Below, in pieces: positions 61,836 to 64,000 of a stretch of 64,000 bases of DNA (position 1 is the stretch's first letter; each line of letters opens with the position of its first letter). A model generated the notes under the pieces. The model ran no database searches. It was not told where the DNA came from and saw only the letters and a list, made by a program, of their open reading frames with translations. Source of the stretch: Candidatus Aalborgicola bjergmarkensis (GTDB lineage: Bacteria; Pseudomonadota; Gammaproteobacteria; Burkholderiales; Burkholderiaceae_C); NCBI GenBank assembly GCA_016708725.1, contig JADJFE010000015.1, positions 56,464 to 120,463 on the forward strand, in the 5' to 3' direction. The translations under genes and the position numbers were made by a program.

Positions 61836-62435
61836 ATGGCAAACTTTACACATCCGAGGTCAATCCGGACGCGCACTGAATCGGGCTCGGGGTCACAACT
61901 CCACAGCTTTCAGACCTTTGGCCAATACAGTGAGTTTCTGCGCTCCTCCGTGGCGGATGAAGAGTCGCTGCAGGTGGGGGAGAGTCTGCAGGTGCTTTCT
62001 GCCCAGATTGAGGCGCTGCTGAGCCTGCTCGGGCGTATGCACCAGCGCGGGCCTGCGGCGCGCGCCAAGTCGCCGCGCCTGGCAAAAGCACTCATGGCGC
62101 TGTTGGCGAGTCTACGCCAGCACCGCGCCATGTTGTTGGCACTAGGGGCCGGTTGGCAGCAGTCCTATGAGTTTGAAGTCCATTTCGGGGCGATAAACCA
62201 GTTTCGTATTCTTCTCACCCAATGGTCGCTGGACGCCCTGGCGCCACGCAATCGGCTGCCACCATTGGCAGATTTTGATCTGGCCGCCTGGCGCGTGCTC
62301 GGCGCAGGAGCGCTTTTGCTGGACGTTCATGAACAGTTGCGCCAGGGCGTGCACATTGAGCGGCGCGTCCGCCGCTCCGGGTGGGCGCGTTGGCGTGCCT
62401 GGTGGAAGAAAAACGTACGGGGTTGGCCTGGATAA
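61836..62435 (+). CDS. Conserved-looking protein of unknown function between tldD and DAHP synthase
   Basis: 199 residues from ATG 61836; the frame is open back to 61797, overlapping tldD. Mostly helical, Arg/Ala/Leu-rich, with an EFEVHFGAINQFRILLTQW stretch and a basic C-terminus (RRVRRSGWARWRAWWKK). There is no signal peptide. No family was recognised. No clear ribosome site was seen. A terminator-like hairpin follows. Confidence 0.5.
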   Translation: MANFTHPRSIRTRTESGSGSQLHSFQTFGQYSEFLRSSVADEESLQVGESLQVLSAQIEALLSLLGRMHQRGPAARAKSPRLAKALMALLASLRQHRAMLLALGAGWQQSYEFEVHFGAINQFRILLTQWSLDALAPRNRLPPLADFDLAAWRVLGAGALLLDVHEQLRQGVHIERRVRRSGWARWRAWWKKNVRGWPG

Positions 62436-62462
62436 CTGTGCTACAGTCACGCCCCGTATACC

Positions 62463-62487
62463 CCGCCGCCGTCGGCGGTTTTTTTTT
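62463..62487 (+). terminator. Terminator-like hairpin upstream of DAHP synthase
   Basis: CCGCC, six bases, GGCGG, then nine T. It ends about 19 bases before the ATG of the DAHP synthase gene, so it may attenuate that gene. Confidence 0.7.
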
Positions 62488-62505
62488 GCTCCATACATCA
62501 ACACC

Positions 62506-63657
62506 ATGACAGCCAAAAATCAAACCATCCAGGACGATTGGTACCCACCGGCCACGCGCCCTGCAGACCGCACCAGCCAGACGGACGATGCACGCATCCG
62601 GGAAATCACCGTGTTGCCTCCACCGGAGCATTTGATCCGTTTTTTCCCCATCCGTGGAACGGCGGTGGAGACGTTGATTGGCAAAACCCGCCACGTTATT
62701 CACAACATCATGCGCGACAAGGATGACAGGCTGCTGGTGGTGATCGGCCCCTGTTCGATTCACGACCCCAGCGCCGCACTGGACTATGCCCGACGCTTGA
62801 ATGAACAGCGCACCCACTACGCGGACACACTGGAAATCATCATGCGGGTCTATTTTGAGAAGCCGCGCACCACCGTGGGCTGGAAAGGACTCATCAACGA
62901 TCCGTACCTCGATGAAAGCTACCGCATTGACGAGGGTTTGCGTATCGCGCGCCAGTTGCTCATCGAGATCAACCGCCTGGGTTTGCCTGCTGGCAGCGAA
63001 TTTCTGGATGTGATTTCACCGCAATACCTGGGCGACCTGATTGCGTGGGGAGCCATTGGTGCGCGCACAACCGAAAGTCAGGTGCACCGTGAACTGGCAT
63101 CGGGTTTGTCGGCGCCCATTGGCTTTAAAAATGGCACGGACGGTAACATCAAGATCGCCACCGATGCCATTCAGGCTGCAGCTGGAGCGCACCACTTCCT
63201 CTCGGTACACAAGAATGGGCAAGTTGCCATTGTCCGAACCAAGGGCAATCCCGATTGCCACGTCATCCTGCGCGGCGGCAAGGTACCCAACTTCGATGCA
63301 TCCAGCGTGGCCGCTGCCTGCAAAGACCTGGAAAAAGCCCGGTTACCCGCCTCTTTGATGGTGGATTGCAGCCATTCCAACAGCAACAAGCAGCCCGAAC
63401 AGCAGGTCGAGGTTGCACGCGACATTGCATGCCAGATCGCCAACGGGTCACGCAGTACGTTTGGTGTCATGGTGGAAAGCCACCTCCACGCCGGGGCACA
63501 AAAATTCACACCGGGAAAAGACAAGGCGGCGGGACTTACGTACGGAAAAAGCATCACGGATGCCTGTTTGGGGTGGGATGACTCGCTGCAGATACTGGAA
63601 CTGCTTTCCGCCGCCGTAACCGCACGCCGCGCCGCACGAATCCCCGTAGGCAGCTGA
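62506..63657 (+). CDS. aroG: 3-deoxy-7-phosphoheptulonate (DAHP) synthase, class I
   Basis: 383 residues. Class I DAHP synthase: VVIGPCSIHDP (about residue 82), MRVYFEKPRTTVGWKG, GARTTESQVHRELASGL, and a metal-binding region near MVDCSHSN. It condenses PEP and erythrose-4-phosphate, the first step of aromatic amino acid synthesis. The start ATG 62506 matches the family N-terminus; the frame is open far upstream but out of family. It is the Phe/Tyr/Trp-regulated AroF/G/H type; the exact isoform is not fixed. Confidence 0.94.
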   Translation: MTAKNQTIQDDWYPPATRPADRTSQTDDARIREITVLPPPEHLIRFFPIRGTAVETLIGKTRHVIHNIMRDKDDRLLVVIGPCSIHDPSAALDYARRLNEQRTHYADTLEIIMRVYFEKPRTTVGWKGLINDPYLDESYRIDEGLRIARQLLIEINRLGLPAGSEFLDVISPQYLGDLIAWGAIGARTTESQVHRELASGLSAPIGFKNGTDGNIKIATDAIQAAAGAHHFLSVHKNGQVAIVRTKGNPDCHVILRGGKVPNFDASSVAAACKDLEKARLPASLMVDCSHSNSNKQPEQQVEVARDIACQIANGSRSTFGVMVESHLHAGAQKFTPGKDKAAGLTYGKSITDACLGWDDSLQILELLSAAVTARRAARIPVGS

Positions 63658-63679
63658 CAGCAGCTGGCGGCACCTGACG

Positions 63680-64000
63680 TTATCCGCCCCGTTGCACGAC
63701 CGTTGTCATCACTTTGGCGGCCATGCGCATCAAATCCTTGATGGGCTGGGGCAGGTCTGCTGCGCCTGCCACCCGTGCATCGTGGGCGTGGCGCAATTCG
63801 TCCGCGTGCATCTGCGCAACGATAGCGCGGGAGACGTGATCACCGTCTGGCAGCGCCTGCAAATGGCTTTGCAGGTGTTCTCCGACCTGGACTTCTGTTT
63901 CTTCGACAAAGCCCAGGCTGATAGCGTCCCCAAGAGAACCCGCCAACAGGCCAATGCCAAAAGCACCTGCATACCACAGGGGATTCAGCACCGAAGGATG
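63680..64000 (-). CDS. coq7: Coq7-type ubiquinone hydroxylase, 3' part (cut by window end)
   Basis: The C-terminal 106 residues of a di-iron demethoxyubiquinone hydroxylase. Metal ligands are visible in VEETEVQVGEHLQSH and in the ExxH motif of HADELRHA. It adds a hydroxyl late in ubiquinone synthesis. The frame continues past base 64000; the apparent Met at 63991 is internal. It converges with DAHP synthase. Confidence 0.9.
   Translation of the reverse strand, partial: HPSVLNPLWYAGAFGIGLLAGSLGDAISLGFVEETEVQVGEHLQSHLQALPDGDHVSRAIVAQMHADELRHAHDARVAGAADLPQPIKDLMRMAAKVMTTVVQRGG

Overview
The window reads as chromosomal DNA of a betaproteobacterium, most likely order Burkholderiales and close to Comamonadaceae. 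This is inferred from gene order (ffh, ccsA, PP0621-type protein, pilS, pilR, ampD; accB, accC, prmA, DUF3426; lptD, surA, ksgA), from protein flavour, and from a dense family of short interspersed repeats. Nothing here names a species. No transposase, integrase, phage gene, rRNA or CRISPR array was seen.

Layout. 1-1.4 kb: end of an AAA ATPase gene and an overlapping TOPRIM-like (DUF3226) gene, a possible two-gene defence module. 1.6-8.3 kb: accessory region with a large secreted 12-NHL-repeat protein, an orphan AbrB-type antitoxin, 0.8 kb of gene-free repeat-rich DNA with a GACAA tandem repeat, a secreted DUF1566/DUF4214 protein, and a vapBC pair. 8.6-13.7 kb (minus): pyruvate dehydrogenase aceE-aceF behind a helix-turn-helix/GHKL-ATPase/DUF4325 regulator. 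13.8-17.9 kb (plus): ankyrin protein, htpX, a small basic protein, an alpha/beta hydrolase and a hemolysin-III protein. 18-19.7 kb: hipBA toxin-antitoxin with two operators, then tRNA-Arg(UCU).

20-26 kb: HD-type protein, cyclic-nucleotide-binding protein, SulP transporter, mobA and ffh. 26-35 kb (plus): ccsA-type cytochrome assembly protein, pilS-pilR, ampD, accB-accC, prmA and a zinc-ribbon protein. 35-37.5 kb (minus): a 56-residue basic protein and groES-groEL behind a perfect CIRCE element. 37.6-41 kb: a frameshifted multi-domain c-di-GMP protein (periplasmic-binding-like, PAS, GGDEF, EAL, BLUF). 41-48 kb: murU, a SEC-C protein, creD, a DUF1016 nuclease and an ATP-grasp-like protein. 48-54.3 kb: amgK facing away from lptD, surA, ksgA and an NsrR-type regulator. 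54.3-64 kb: lytic transglycosylase, proS, rppH, a membrane protein, a Bcr/CflA transporter, rodA, tldD, an unknown protein, DAHP synthase and the end of coq7.

Themes. Several genes serve the envelope: lptD and surA (outer membrane), rodA, the transglycosylase, ampD, and murU/amgK (muramic acid recycling). The most unusual sequence signals are non-coding: (1) a 160-180 bp element present twice, each time at the 3' end of a gene and in the same orientation to it, with a tandem array of 11-bp units that differs by exactly two units between copies; (2) about ten copies of a roughly 50-bp interspersed repeat, four apparently inside genes; (3) short tandem repeats just upstream of several start codons; (4) two hairpin-plus-T-run structures about 20 bp upstream of start codons. 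Start sites, domain limits and functions come from reading the sequence only; no database search was run.
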